Part shown: in pieces, positions 49,801-62,290 of the stretch
Position numbering within the stretch: position 1 is the stretch's first letter
Layout of the letters: each line of letters starts with the position of its first letter
NCBI GenBank assembly: GCA_916613615.1
Contig: OU744725.1
Span: 64,364,575 to 64,428,574, forward strand
Direction of reading: 5' to 3'
DNA: 64,000 bases
Source: Steromphala cineraria
Lineage: Eukaryota; Mollusca; Gastropoda; Trochida; Trochidae
The notes under the pieces: generated by a model
Databases searched by the model: none
Told to the model about the DNA's origin: nothing
The model's input: only the letters and a program-made list of their open reading frames with translations
Made by a program: the position numbers and the translations under genes

Positions 49801-52001
49801 ATCAAAGTCACCAAAAGTAGGGTTGTGATATATCAAAATGTAGCTGAGATCATTTCGAACGACATAAGTTGGTCCAAAAATTCCAAAAAAGCGACGGTTT
49901 TCCCAATATTTGATGAAATCGCTTAATCAAGGGGCATAACTCTTACCCACTAAAATTTTCAAAGTTGCAAAAATAGGGTTGTGACCCATCTAATTGCTCC
50001 TGGGACCATCACAAAGAACTTTTATCCATTTCCGAAGACCAAAAAAGTGCCGGTTTTCGCTAATTTGGGCGTAATCGCACTTATTCAAGCCCCGTAACCC
50101 TCAACGCGCAAGAATTCCAAGTCATCAAAGTCACCAAAAGTAGGGTTGTGATATATCAAAATGTAGCTGAGATCATTTCGAACGACATAAGTTGGTCCAA
50201 AAATTCCAAAAAAGCGACGGTTTTCCCAATATTTGATGAAATCGCTTAATCAAGGGGCATAACTCTTACCCACTAAAATTTTCAAAGTTGCAAAAATAGG
50301 GTTGTGACCCATCTAATTGCTCCTGGGACCATCACGAAGAACTTTTATCCATTTCCGAAGACCAAAAAAGTGCCGGTTTTCGCTAATTTGGGCGTAATCG
50401 CACTTATTCAAGCCCCGTAACCCTCAACGCGCAAGAATTCCAAGTCATCAAAGTCACCAAAAGTAGGGTTGTGATATATCAAAATGTAGCTGAGATCATT
50501 TCTAACGACATAAGTTGGTCCAAAAATTCCAAAAAAGCGACGGTTTTCCCAATATTTGATGAAATCGCTTAATCAAGGGGCATAACTCTTACCCACTAAA
50601 ATTTTCAAAGTTGCAAAAATAGGGTTGTGACCCATCTAATTGCTCCTGGGACCATCACAAAGAACTTTTATCCATTTCCGAAGACCAAAAAAGTGCCGGT
50701 TTTCGCTAATTTGGGCGTAATCGCACTTATTCAAGACCTGTAACCCTCAACGCGCAAGAATTCCAAGTCATCAAAGTCACCAAAAGTAGGGTTGTGATAT
50801 ATCAAAATGTAGCTGAGATCATTTTCGAACGACATAAGTTGGTCCAAAAATTCCAAAAAAGCGACGGTTTTCCCAATATTTGATGAAATCGCTTAATCAA
50901 GGGGCATAACTCTTACCCACTAAAATTTTCAAAGTTGCAAAAATAGGGTTGTGACCCATCTAATTGCTCCTGGGACCATCACGAAGAACTTTTATCCATT
51001 TCCGAAGACCAAAAAAGTGCCGGTTTTCGCTAATTTGGGCGTAATCGCACTTATTCAAGCCCCGTAACCCTCAACGCGCAAGAATTCCAAGTCATCAAAG
51101 TCACCAAAAGTAGGGTTGTGATATATCAAAATGTAGCTGAGATCATTTCGAACGACATAAGTTGGTCCAAAAATTCCAAAAAAGCGACGGTTTTCCCAAT
51201 ATTTGATGAAATCGCTTAATCAAGGGGCATAACTCTTACCCACTAAAATTTTCAAAGTTGCAAAAAATAGGGTTGTGACCCATCTAATTGCTCCTGGGGA
51301 CCATCACGAAGAACTTTTATCCATTTCCGAAGACCAAAAAAGTGCCGGTTTTTCGCTACTTTGGGCGTAATCGCACTTATTCAAGCCCCGTAACCCTCAA
51401 CGCGCAAGAATTCCAAGTCATCAAAGTCACCAAAAGTAGGGTTTGTGATATATCAAAATGTAGCTGAGATAATTTCGAACGACATAAGTTGGTCCAAAAA
51501 TTCCAAAAAAAGCGACGGTTTTCCCAATATTTGATGAAATCGCTTAATCAAGGGGCATAACTCTTACCCACTAAAATTTTCAAAGTTGCAAAAATAGGGG
51601 TTTGTGACCCATCTAATTGCTCCTGGGACCATCACGAAGAACTTTTATCCATTTCCGAAGACCCAAAAAAGTGCCGGTTTTCGCTAATTTGGGCGTAATC
51701 GCACTTATTCAAGCCCCGTAACCCTCAACGCGCAAGAATTCCAAGTCATCAAAGTCACCAAAAGTAGGTGTTGTGATATATCAAAATGTAGCTGAGATCA
51801 TTTTCGAACGACATAAGTTGGTCCAAAAATTCCAAAAAAGCGACGGTTTTTCCCAATATTTGATGAAATCGCTTAATCAAGGGGCATAACTCTTACCCAC
51901 TAAAATTTTCAAAGTTGCAAAAATAGGGTTGTGACCCATCTAATTGCTCCTGGGACCATCACAAAGAACTTTTATCCATTTCCGAAGACCAAAAAAGTGC
52001 C
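46826..52001 (+). repeat. Eight-monomer higher-order block (two copies of about 2588 bp)
   Basis: CTACTTTGGG (46826 and 49414), GAGATAATTTC, ATTCCCAAAAAG, GACCCAAAAAG, ATTCCATGTC, TTCTAACGAC and AGACCTGTAA recur at 2587-2588 bp. The CTACTTTGGG/GAGATAATTTC pair also occurs near 48.77 and 51.36 kb, inside each copy, so a smaller nested duplication is included. Small differences in spacing come from homopolymer length changes. Confidence 0.8.
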
Positions 52002-55000
52002 GGTTTTCGCTAATTTGGGCGTAATCGCACTTAATCAAGCCCCGTAACCCTCAACGCGCAAGAATTCCAAGTCATCAAAGTCACCAAAAGTAGGGTTGTG
52101 ATATATCAAAATGTAGCTGAGATCATTTCGAACGACATAAGTTGGTCCAAAAATTCCAAAAAAGCGACGGTTTTCCCAATATTTGATGAAATCGCTTAAT
52201 CAAGGGGCATAACTCTTACCCACTAAAATTTTCAAAGTTGCAAAAATAGGGTTGTGACCCATCTAATTGCTCCTGGGACCATCACGAAGAACTTTTATCC
52301 ATTTCCGAAGACCAAAAAAGTGCCGGTTTTCGCTAATTTGGGCGTAATCGCACTTATTCAAGCCCCGTAACCCTCAACGCGCAAGAATTCCAAGTCATCA
52401 AAGTCACCAAAGGTAGGGTTGTGATATATCAAAATGTAGCTGAGATCATTTCGAACGACATAAGTTGGTCCAAAAATTCCAAAAAAAGCGACGGTTTTCC
52501 CAATATTTGATGAAATCGCTTAATCAAGGGGCATAACTCTTACCCACTAAAATTTTCAAAGTTGCAAAAATAGGGTTGTGACCCATCTAATTGCTCCTGG
52601 GACCATCACGAAGAACTTTTATCCATTTACGAAGACCAAAAAAGTGCCGGTTTTCGCTAATTTGGGCGTAATCGCACTTATTCAAGCCCCGTAACCCTCA
52701 ACGCGCAAGAATTCCAAGTCATCAAAGTCACCAAAAGTAGGGTTGTGATATATCAAAATGTAGCTGAGATCATTTCAAACGACATAAGTTGGTCCAAAAA
52801 TTCCAAAAAAGCGACGGTTTTCCCAATATTTGATGAAATCGCTTAATCAAGGGGCATAACTCTTACCCACTAAAATTTTCAAAGTTGCAAAAATAGGGTT
52901 GTGACCCATCTAATTGCTCCTGGGACCATCACGAAGAACTTTTATCCATTTCCGAAGACCAAAAAAGTGCCGGTTTTCGCTAATTTGGGCGTAATCGCAC
53001 TTATTCAAGCCCCGTAACCCTCAACGCGCAAGAATTCCAAGTCATCAAAGTCACCAAAAGTAGGGTTGTGATATATCAAAATGTAGCTGAGATCATTTCG
53101 AACGCCATAAGTTGGTCCAAAAATTCCAAAAAAGCGACGGTTTTCCCAATATTTGATGAAATCGCTTAATCAAGGGGCATAACTCTTACCCACTAAAATT
53201 TTCAAAGTTGCAAAAATAGGGTTGTGACCCATCTAATTGCTCCTGGGACCATCACAAAGAACTTTTATCCATTTCCGTAGACCAAAAAAGTGCCGGTTTT
53301 CGCTAATTTGGGCGTAATCGCACTTATTCAAGCCCCGTAACCCTCAACGCGCAAGAATTCCAAGTCATCAAAGTCACCAAAAGTAGGGTTGTGATATATC
53401 AAAATGTAGCTGAGATCATTTCGAACGACATAAGTTGGTCCAAAAATTCCAAAAAAAGCGACGGTTTTCCCAATATTTGATGAAATCGCTTAATCAAGGG
53501 GCATAACTCTTACCCACTAAAATTTTCAAAGTTGCAAAAATAGGGTTGTGACCCATCTAATTGCTCCTGGGACCATCACGAAGAACTTTTATCCATTTCC
53601 GAAGACCAAAAAAGTGCCGGTTTTCGCTAATTTGGGCGTAATCGCACTTATTCAAGCCCCGTAACCCTCAACGCGCAAGAATTCCAAGTCATCAAAGTCA
53701 CCAAAAGTAGGGTTGTGATATATCAAAATGTAGCTGAGATCATTTCGAACGACATAAGTTGGTCCAAAAATTCCAAAAAAGCGACGGTTTTCCCAATATT
53801 TGATGAAATCGCTTAATCAAGGGGCATAACTCTTACCCACTAAAATTTTCAAAGTTGCAAAAATAGGGTTGTGACCCATCTAATTGCTCCTGGGACCATC
53901 ACGAAGAACTTTTATCCATTTCCGAAGACCAAAAAAGTGCCGGTTTTCGCTAATTTGGGCGTAATCGCACTTATTCAAGCCCCGTAACCCTCAACGCGCA
54001 AGAATTCCAAGTCATCAAAGTCACCAAAAGTAGGGTTGTGATATATCAAAATGTAGCTGAGATCATTTCGAACGACATAAGTTGGTCCAAAAATTCCAAA
54101 AAAGCGACGGTTTTCCCAATATTTGATGAAATCGCTTAATCAAGGGGCATAACTCTTACCCACTAAAATTTTCAAAGTTGCAAAAATAGGGTTGTGACCC
54201 ATCTAATTGCTCCTGGGACCATCACGAAGAACTTTTATCCATTTCCGAAGACCAAAAAAGTGCCGGATTCGCTAATTTGGGCGTAATCGCACTTATTCAA
54301 GCCCCGTAACCCTCAACGCGCAAGAATTCCAAGTCATCAAAGTCACCAAAAGTAGGGTTGTGATATATCAAAATGTAGCTGAGATCATTTCGAACGACAT
54401 AAGTTGGTCCAAAAATTCCAAAAAAGCGACGGTTTTCCCAATATTTGATGAAATCGCTTAATCAAGGGGCATAACTCTTACCCACTAAAATTTTCAAAGT
54501 TGCAAAAATAGGGTTGTGACCCATCTAATTGCTCCTGGGACCATCACAAAGAACTTTTATCCATTTCCGAAGACCAAAAAAGTGCCGGTTTTCGCTAATT
54601 TGGGCGTAATCGCACTTATTCAAGCCCCGTAACCCTCAACGCGCAAGAATTCCAAGTCATCAAAGTCACCAAAAGTAGGGTTGTGATATATCAAAATGTA
54701 GCTGAGATCATTTCGAACGACATAAGTTGGTCCAAAAATTCCAAAAAAGCGACGGTTTTCCCAATATTTGATGAAATCGCTTAATCAAGGGGCATAACTC
54801 TTACCCACTAAAATTTTCAAAGTTGCAAAAATAGGGTTGTGACCCATCTAATTGCTCCTGGGACCATCACGAAGAACTTTTATCCATTTCCGAAGACCAA
54901 AAAAGTGCCGGTTTTCGCTAATTTGGGCGTAATCGCACTTATTCAAGCCCTGTAACCCTCAACGCGCAAGAATTCCAAGTCATCAAAGTCACCAAAAGTA

Positions 55001-57960
55001 GGGTTGTGATATATCAAAATGTAGCTGAGATCATTTCGAACGACATAAGTTGGTCCAAAAATTCCAAAAAAGCGACGGTTTTCCCAATATTTGATGAAAT
55101 CGCTTAATCAAGGGGCATAACTCTTACCCACTAAAATTTTCAAAGTTGCAAAAATAGGGTTGTGACCCATCTAATTGCTCCTGGGACCATCACAAAGAAC
55201 TTTTATCCATTTCCGAAGACCAAAAAAGTGCCGGTTTTCGCTAATTTGGGCGTAATCGCACTTATTCAAGCCCCGTAACCCTCAACGCGCAAGAATTCCA
55301 AGTCATCAAAGTCACCAAAAGTAGGGTTGTGATATATCAAAATGTAGCTGAGATCATTTCGAACGACATAAGTTGGTCCAAAAATTCCAAAAAAGCGACG
55401 GTTTTCCCAATATTTGATGAAATCGCTTAATCAAGGGGCATAACTCTTACCCACTAAAATTTTCAAAGTTGCAAAAATAGGGTTGTGACCCATCTAATTG
55501 CTCCTGGGACCATCACGAAGAACTTTTATCCATTTCCGAAGACCAAAAAAGTGCCGGTTTTCGCTAATTTGGGCGTAATCGCACTTATTCAAGCCCTGTA
55601 ACCCTCAACGCGCAAGAATTCCAAGTCATCAAAGTCACCAAAAGTAGGGTTGTGATATATCAAAATGTAGCTGAGATCATTTCGAACGACATAAGTTGGT
55701 CCAAAAATTCCAAAAAAGCGACGGTTTTCCCAATATTTGATGAAATCGCTTAATCAAGGGGCATAACTCTTACCCACTAAAATTTTCAAAGTTGCAAAAA
55801 TAGGGTTGTGACCCATCTAATTGCTCCTGGGACCATCACAAAGAACTTTTATCCATTTCCGAAGACCAAAAAAGTGCCGGTTTTCGCTAATTTGGGCGTA
55901 ATCGCACTTATTCAAGCCCCGTAACCCTCAACGCGCAAGAATTCCAAGTCATCAAAGTCACCAAAAGTAGGGTTGTGATATATCAAAATGTAGCTGAGAT
56001 CATTTCGAACGACATAAGTTGGTCCAAAAATTCCAAAAAAGCAACGGTTTTCCCAATATTTGATGAAATCGCTTAATCAAGGGGCATAACTCTTACCCAC
56101 TAAAATTTTCAAAGTTGCAAAAATAGGGTTGTGACCCATCTAATTGCTCCTGGGACCATCACAAAGAACTTTTATCCATTTCCGAAGACCAAAAAAGTGC
56201 CGGTTTTCGCTAATTTGGGCGTAATCGCACTTATTCAAGCCCCGTAACCCTCAACGCGCAAGAATTCCAAGTCATCAAAGTCACCAAAAGTAGGGTTGTG
56301 ATATATCAAAATGTAGCTGAGATCATTTCGAACGACATAAGTTGGTCCAAAAATTCCAAAAAAGCGACGGTTTTCCCAATATTTGATGAAATCGCTTAAT
56401 CAAGGGGCATAACTCTTACCCACTAAAATTTTCAAAGTTGCAAAAATAGGGTTGTGACCCATCTAATTGCTCCTGGGACCATCACGAAGAACTTTTATCC
56501 ATTTCCGAAGACCAAAAAAGTGCCGGTTTTCGCTAATTTGGGCGTAATCGCACTTATTCAAGCCCCGTAACCCTCAACGCGCAAGAATTCCAAGTCATCA
56601 TAGTCACCAAAAGTAGGGTTGTGATATATCAAAATGTAGCTGAGATCATTTCGAACGACATAAGTTGGTCCAAAAATTCCAAAAAAGTGACGGTTTTCCC
56701 AATATTTGATGAAATCGCTTAATCAAGGGGCATAACTCTTACCCACTAAAATTTTCAAAGTTGCAAAAATAGGGTTGTGACCCATCTAATTGCTCCTGGG
56801 ACCATCACGAAGAACTTTTATCCATTTCCGAAGACCAAAAAAGTGCCGGTTTTCGCTAATTTGGGCGTAATGGCACTTATTCAAGCCCCGTAACCCTCAA
56901 CGCGCAAGAATTCCAAGTCATCAAAGTCACCAAAAGTAGGGTTGTGATATATCAAAATGTAGCTGAGATCATTTCGAACGACATAAGTTGGTCCAAAAAT
57001 TCCAAAAAAGCGACGGTTTTCCCAATATTTGATGAAATCGCTTAATCAAGGGGCATAACTCTTACCCACTAAAATTTTCAAAGTTGCAAAAATAGGGTTG
57101 TGACCCATCTAATTGCTCCTGGGACCATCACGAAGAACTTTTATCCATTTCCGAAGACCAAAAAAGTGCCGGTTTTCGCTAATTTGGGCGTAATCGCACT
57201 TATTCAAGCCCCGTAACCCTCAACGCGCAAGAATTCCAAATCATCAAAGTCACCAAAAGTAGGGTTGTGATATATCAAAATGTAGCTAAGATCATTTCGA
57301 ACGACATAAGTTGGTCCAAAAATTCCAAAAAAGCGAAGGTTTTCCCAATATTTGATGAAATCGCTTAATCAAGGGGCATAACTCTTACCCACTAAAATTT
57401 TCAAAGTTGCAAAAATAGGGTTGTGACCCATCTAATTGCTCCTGGGACCATCACGAAGAACTTTTATCCATTTCCGAAGACCAAAAAAGTGCCGGTTTTC
57501 GCTAATTTGGGCGTAATCGCACTTATTCAAGCCCCGTAACCCTCAACGCGCAAGAATTCCAAGTCATCAAAGTCACCAAAAGTAGGGTTGTGATATATCA
57601 AAATGTAGCTGAGATCATTTCGAACGACATAAGTTGGTCCAAAAATTCCAAAAAAGCGACGGTTTTCCCAATATTTGATGAAATCGCTTAATCAAGGGGC
57701 ATAACTCTTACCCACTAAAATTTTCAAAGTTGCAAAAATAGGGTTGTGACCCATCTAATTGCTCCTGGGACCATCACGAAGAACTTTTATCCATTTCCGA
57801 AGACCAAAAAAGTGCCGGTTTTCGCTAATTTGGGCGTAATCGCACTTATTCAAGCCCCGTAACCCTCAACGCGCAAGAATTCCAAGTCATCAAAGTCACC
57901 AAAAGTAGGGTTGTGATATATCAAAATGTAGCTGAGATCATTTCGAACGACATAAGTTGG

Positions 57961-60900
57961 TCAAAAAATTCCAAAAAAGCGACGGTTTTCCCAATATTTG
58001 ATGAAATCGCTTAATCAAGGGGCATAACTCTTACCCACTAAAATTTTCAAAGTTGCAAAAATAGGGTTGTGACCCATCTAATTGCTCCTGGGACCATCAC
58101 GAAGAACTTTTATTCATTTCCGAAGACCAAAAAAGTGCCGGTTTTCGCTAATTTGGGCGTAATCGCACTTATTCAAGCCCCGTAACCCTCAACGCGCAAG
58201 AATTCCAAGTCATCAAAGTCACCAAAAGTAGGGTTGTGATATATCAAAATGTAGCTGAGATCATTTCGAACGACATAAGTTGGTCCAAAAAATTCCAAAA
58301 AAGCGACGGTATTTGATGAAATCGCTTAATCAAGGGGCATAACTCTTACCCACTAAAATTTTCAAAGTTGCAAAAATAGGGTTGTGACCCATCTAATTGC
58401 TCCTGGGACCATCACGAAGAACTTTTATCCATTTCCGAAGACCAAAAAAGTGCCGGTTTTCGCTAATTTGGGCGTAATCGCACTTATTCAAGCCCCGTAA
58501 CCCTCAACGCGCAAGAATTCCAAGTCATCAAAGTCACCAAAAGTAGGGTTGTGATATATCAAAAAGTAGCTGAGATCATTTCGAACGACATAAGTTGGTC
58601 CGAAAATTCCAAAAAAGCGACGGTTTTCCCAATATTTGATGAAATCGCTTAATCAAGGGGCATAACTCTTACCCACTAAAATTTTCAAAGTTGCAAAAAT
58701 AGGGTTGTGACCCATCTAATTGCTCCTGGGACCATCACGAAGAACTTTTATCCATTTCCGAAGACCAAAAAAGTGCCGGTTTTCGCTAATTTGGGCGTAA
58801 TCGCACTTATTCAAGCCCCGTAACCCTCAACGCGCAAGAATTCCAAGTCATCAAAGTCACCAAAAGTAGGGTTGTGATATATCAAAATGTAGCTAAGATC
58901 ATTTCGAACGACATAAGTTGGTCCAAAAATTCCAAAAAAGCGACAGTTTTCCCAATATTTGATGAAATCGCTTAATCAAGGGGCATAACTCTTACCCACT
59001 AAAATTTTCAAAGTTGCAAAAATAGGGTTGTGACCCATCTAATTGCTCCTGGGACCATCACAAAGAACTTTTATCCATTTCCGAAGACCAAAAAAGTGCC
59101 GGTTTTCGCTAATTTGGGCGTAATCGCACTTATTCAAGCCCCGTAACCCTCAACGCGCAAGAATTCCAAGTCATCAAAGTCACCAAAAGTAGGGTTGTGA
59201 TATATCAAAATGTAGCTAAGATCATTTCGAACGACATAAGTTGGTCCAAAAATTCCAAAAAAGCGACGGTTTTCCCAATATTTGATGAAATCGCTTAATC
59301 AAGGGGCATAACTCTTACCCACTAAAATTTTCAAAGTTGCAAAAATAGGCTTGTGACCCATCTAATTGCTCCTGGGACCATCACGAAGAACTTTTATCCA
59401 TTTCCGAAGACCAAAAAAGTGCCGGTTTTCGCTAATTTGGGCGTAATCGCACTTATTCAAGCCCCGTAACCCTCAACGCGCAAGAATTCCAAGTCATCAA
59501 AGTCACCAAAAGTAGGGTTGTGATATATCAAAATGTAGCTGAGATCATTTCGAACGACATAAGTTGGTCAAAAAATTCCAAAAAAGCGACGGTTTTCCCA
59601 ATATTTGATGAAATCGCTTAATCAAGGGGCATAACTCTTACCCACTAAAATTTTCAAAGTTGCAAAAATAGGGTTGTGACCCATCTAATTGCTCCTGGGA
59701 CCATCACGAAGAACTTTTATTCATTTCCGAAGACCAAAAAAGTGCCGGTTTTCGCTAATTTGGGCGTAATCGCACTTATTCAAGCCCCGTAACCCTCAAC
59801 GCGCAAGAATTCCAAGTCATCAAAGTCACCAAAAGTAGGGTTGTGATATATCAAAATGTAGCTGAGATCATTTCGAACGACATAAGTTGGTCCAAAAAAT
59901 TCCAAAAAAGCGACGGTATTTGATGAAATCGCTTAATCAAGGGGCATAACTCTTACCCACTAAAATTTTCAAAGTTGCAAAAATAGGGTTGTGACCCATC
60001 TAATTGCTCCTGGGACCATCACGAAGAACTTTTATCCATTTCCGAAGACCAAAAAAGTGCCGGTTTTCGCTAATTTGGGCGTAATCGCACTTATTCAAGC
60101 CCCGTAACCCTCAACGCGCAAGAATTCCAAGTCATCAAAGTCACCAAAAGTAGGGTTGTGATATATCAAAAAGTAGCTGAGATCATTTCGAACGACATAA
60201 GTTGGTCCGAAAATTCCAAAAAAGCGACGGTTTTCCCAATATTTGATGAAATCGCTTAATCAAGGGGCATAACTCTTACCCACTAAAATTTTCAAAGTTG
60301 CAAAAATAGGGTTGTGACCCATCTAATTGCTCCTGGGACCATCACGAAGAACTTTTATCCATTTCCGAAGACCAAAAAAGTGCCGGTTTTCGCTAATTTG
60401 GGCGTAATCGCACTTATTCAAGCCCCGTAACCCTCAACGCGCAAGAATTCCAAGTCATCAAAGTCACCAAAAGTAGGGTTGTGATATATCAAAATGTAGC
60501 TAAGATCATTTCGAACGACATAAGTTGGTCCAAAAATTCCAAAAAAGCGACAGTTTTCCCAATATTTGATGAAATCGCTTAATCAAGGGGCATAACTCTT
60601 ACCCACTAAAATTTTCAAAGTTGCAAAAATAGGGTTGTGACCCATCTAATTGCTCCTGGGACCATCACAAAGAACTTTTATCCATTTCCGAAGACCAAAA
60701 AAGTGCCGGTTTTCGCTAATTTGGGCGTAATCGCACTTATTCAAGCCCCGTAACCCTCAACGCGCAAGAATTCCAAGTCATCAAAGTCACCAAAAGTAGG
60801 GTTGTGATATATCAAAATGTAGCTGAGATCATTTCGAACGACATAAGTTGGTCCAAAAATTCCAAAAAAGCGACGGTTTTCCCAATATTTGATGAAATCG

Positions 60901-61174
60901 CTTAATCAAGGGGCATAACTCTTACCCACTAAAATTTTCAAAGTTGCAAAAATAGGGTTGTGACCCATCTAATTGCTCCTGGGACCATCACGAAGAACTT
61001 TTATCCATTTCCGAAGACCAAAAAAGTGCCGGTTTTCGCTAATTTGGGCGTAATCGCACTTATTCAAGCCCCGTAACCCTCAACGCGCAAGAATTCCAAG
61101 TCATCAAAGTCACCAAAAGTAGGGTTGTGATATATCAAAATGTAGCTGAGATCATTTCGAACGACATAAGTTGG
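57961..61174 (+). repeat. Five-monomer higher-order block (2 x 1607 bp)
   Basis: TCAAAAAATTCC is at 57961 and 59568, TATTCATTTCC at 58111 and 59718. CAAAAAGTAGCTG, GGTCCGAAAATTCC and CGACAGTTTTCC recur at 1607 bp. 1607 is five monomers minus eight, explained by a shared 9-bp deletion (CGACGGTATTTGATG) and one added A. The last monomer of the second copy has already lost or lacks some markers of the first, so the outer limit is approximate. Confidence 0.85.
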
Positions 61175-62290
61175 TCCAAAAATTCCAAAAAAGCGACGGT
61201 TTTCCCAATATTTCATGAAATCGCTTAATCAAGGGGCATAACTCTTACCCACTAAAATTTTCAAAGTTGCAAAAAAAGGGTTGTGACCCATCTAATTGCT
61301 CCTGGGACCATCACGAAGAACTTTTATCCATTTCCGAAGACCAAAAAAGTGCCGGTTTTCGCTAATTTGGGCGTAATCGCACTTATTCAAGCCCCGTAAC
61401 CCTCAACACGCAAGAATTCCAAGTCATCAAAGTCACCAAAAGTAGGGTTGTGATATATCAAAATGTAGCTGAGATCATTTCGAACGACATAAGTTGGTCC
61501 AAAAATTCCAAAAAAGCGACGGTTTTCCCAATATTTGATGAAATCGCTTAATCAAGGGGCATAACTCTTACCCACTAAAATTTTCAAAGTTGCAAAAATA
61601 GGGTTGTGACCCATCTAATTGCTCCTGGGACCATCACGAAGAACTTTTATCCATTTCCGAAGACCACAAAAGTGCCGGTTTTCGCTAATTTGGGCGTAAT
61701 CGCACTTATTCAAGCCCCGTAACCCTCAACGCGCAAGAATTCCAAGTCATCAAAGTCACCAAAAGTAGGGTTGTGATATATCAAAATGTAGCTGAGATCA
61801 TTTCGAACGACATAAGTTGGTCCAAAAATTCCAAAAAAGCGACGGTTTTCCCAATATTTGATGAAATCGCTTAATCAAGGGGCATAACTCTTACCCACTA
61901 AAATTTTCAAAGTTGCAAAAATAGGGTTGTGACCCATCTAATTGCTCCTGGGACCATCACGAAGAACTTTTATCCATTTCCGAAGACCAAAAAAGTGCCG
62001 GTTTTCGCTAATTTGGGCGTAATCGCACTTATTCAAGCCCCGTAACCCTCAACGCGCAAGAATTCCAAGTCATCAAAGTCACCAAAAGTAGGGTTGTGAT
62101 ATATCAAAATGTAGCTGAGATCATTTCGAACGACATAAGTTGGTCCAAAAATTCCAAAAAAGCGACGGTTTTCCCAATATTTGATGAAATCGCTTAATCA
62201 AGGGGCATAACTCTTACCCACTAAAATTTTCAAAGTTGCAAAAATAGGGTTGTGACCCATCTAATTGCTCCTGGGACCATCACGAAGAAC

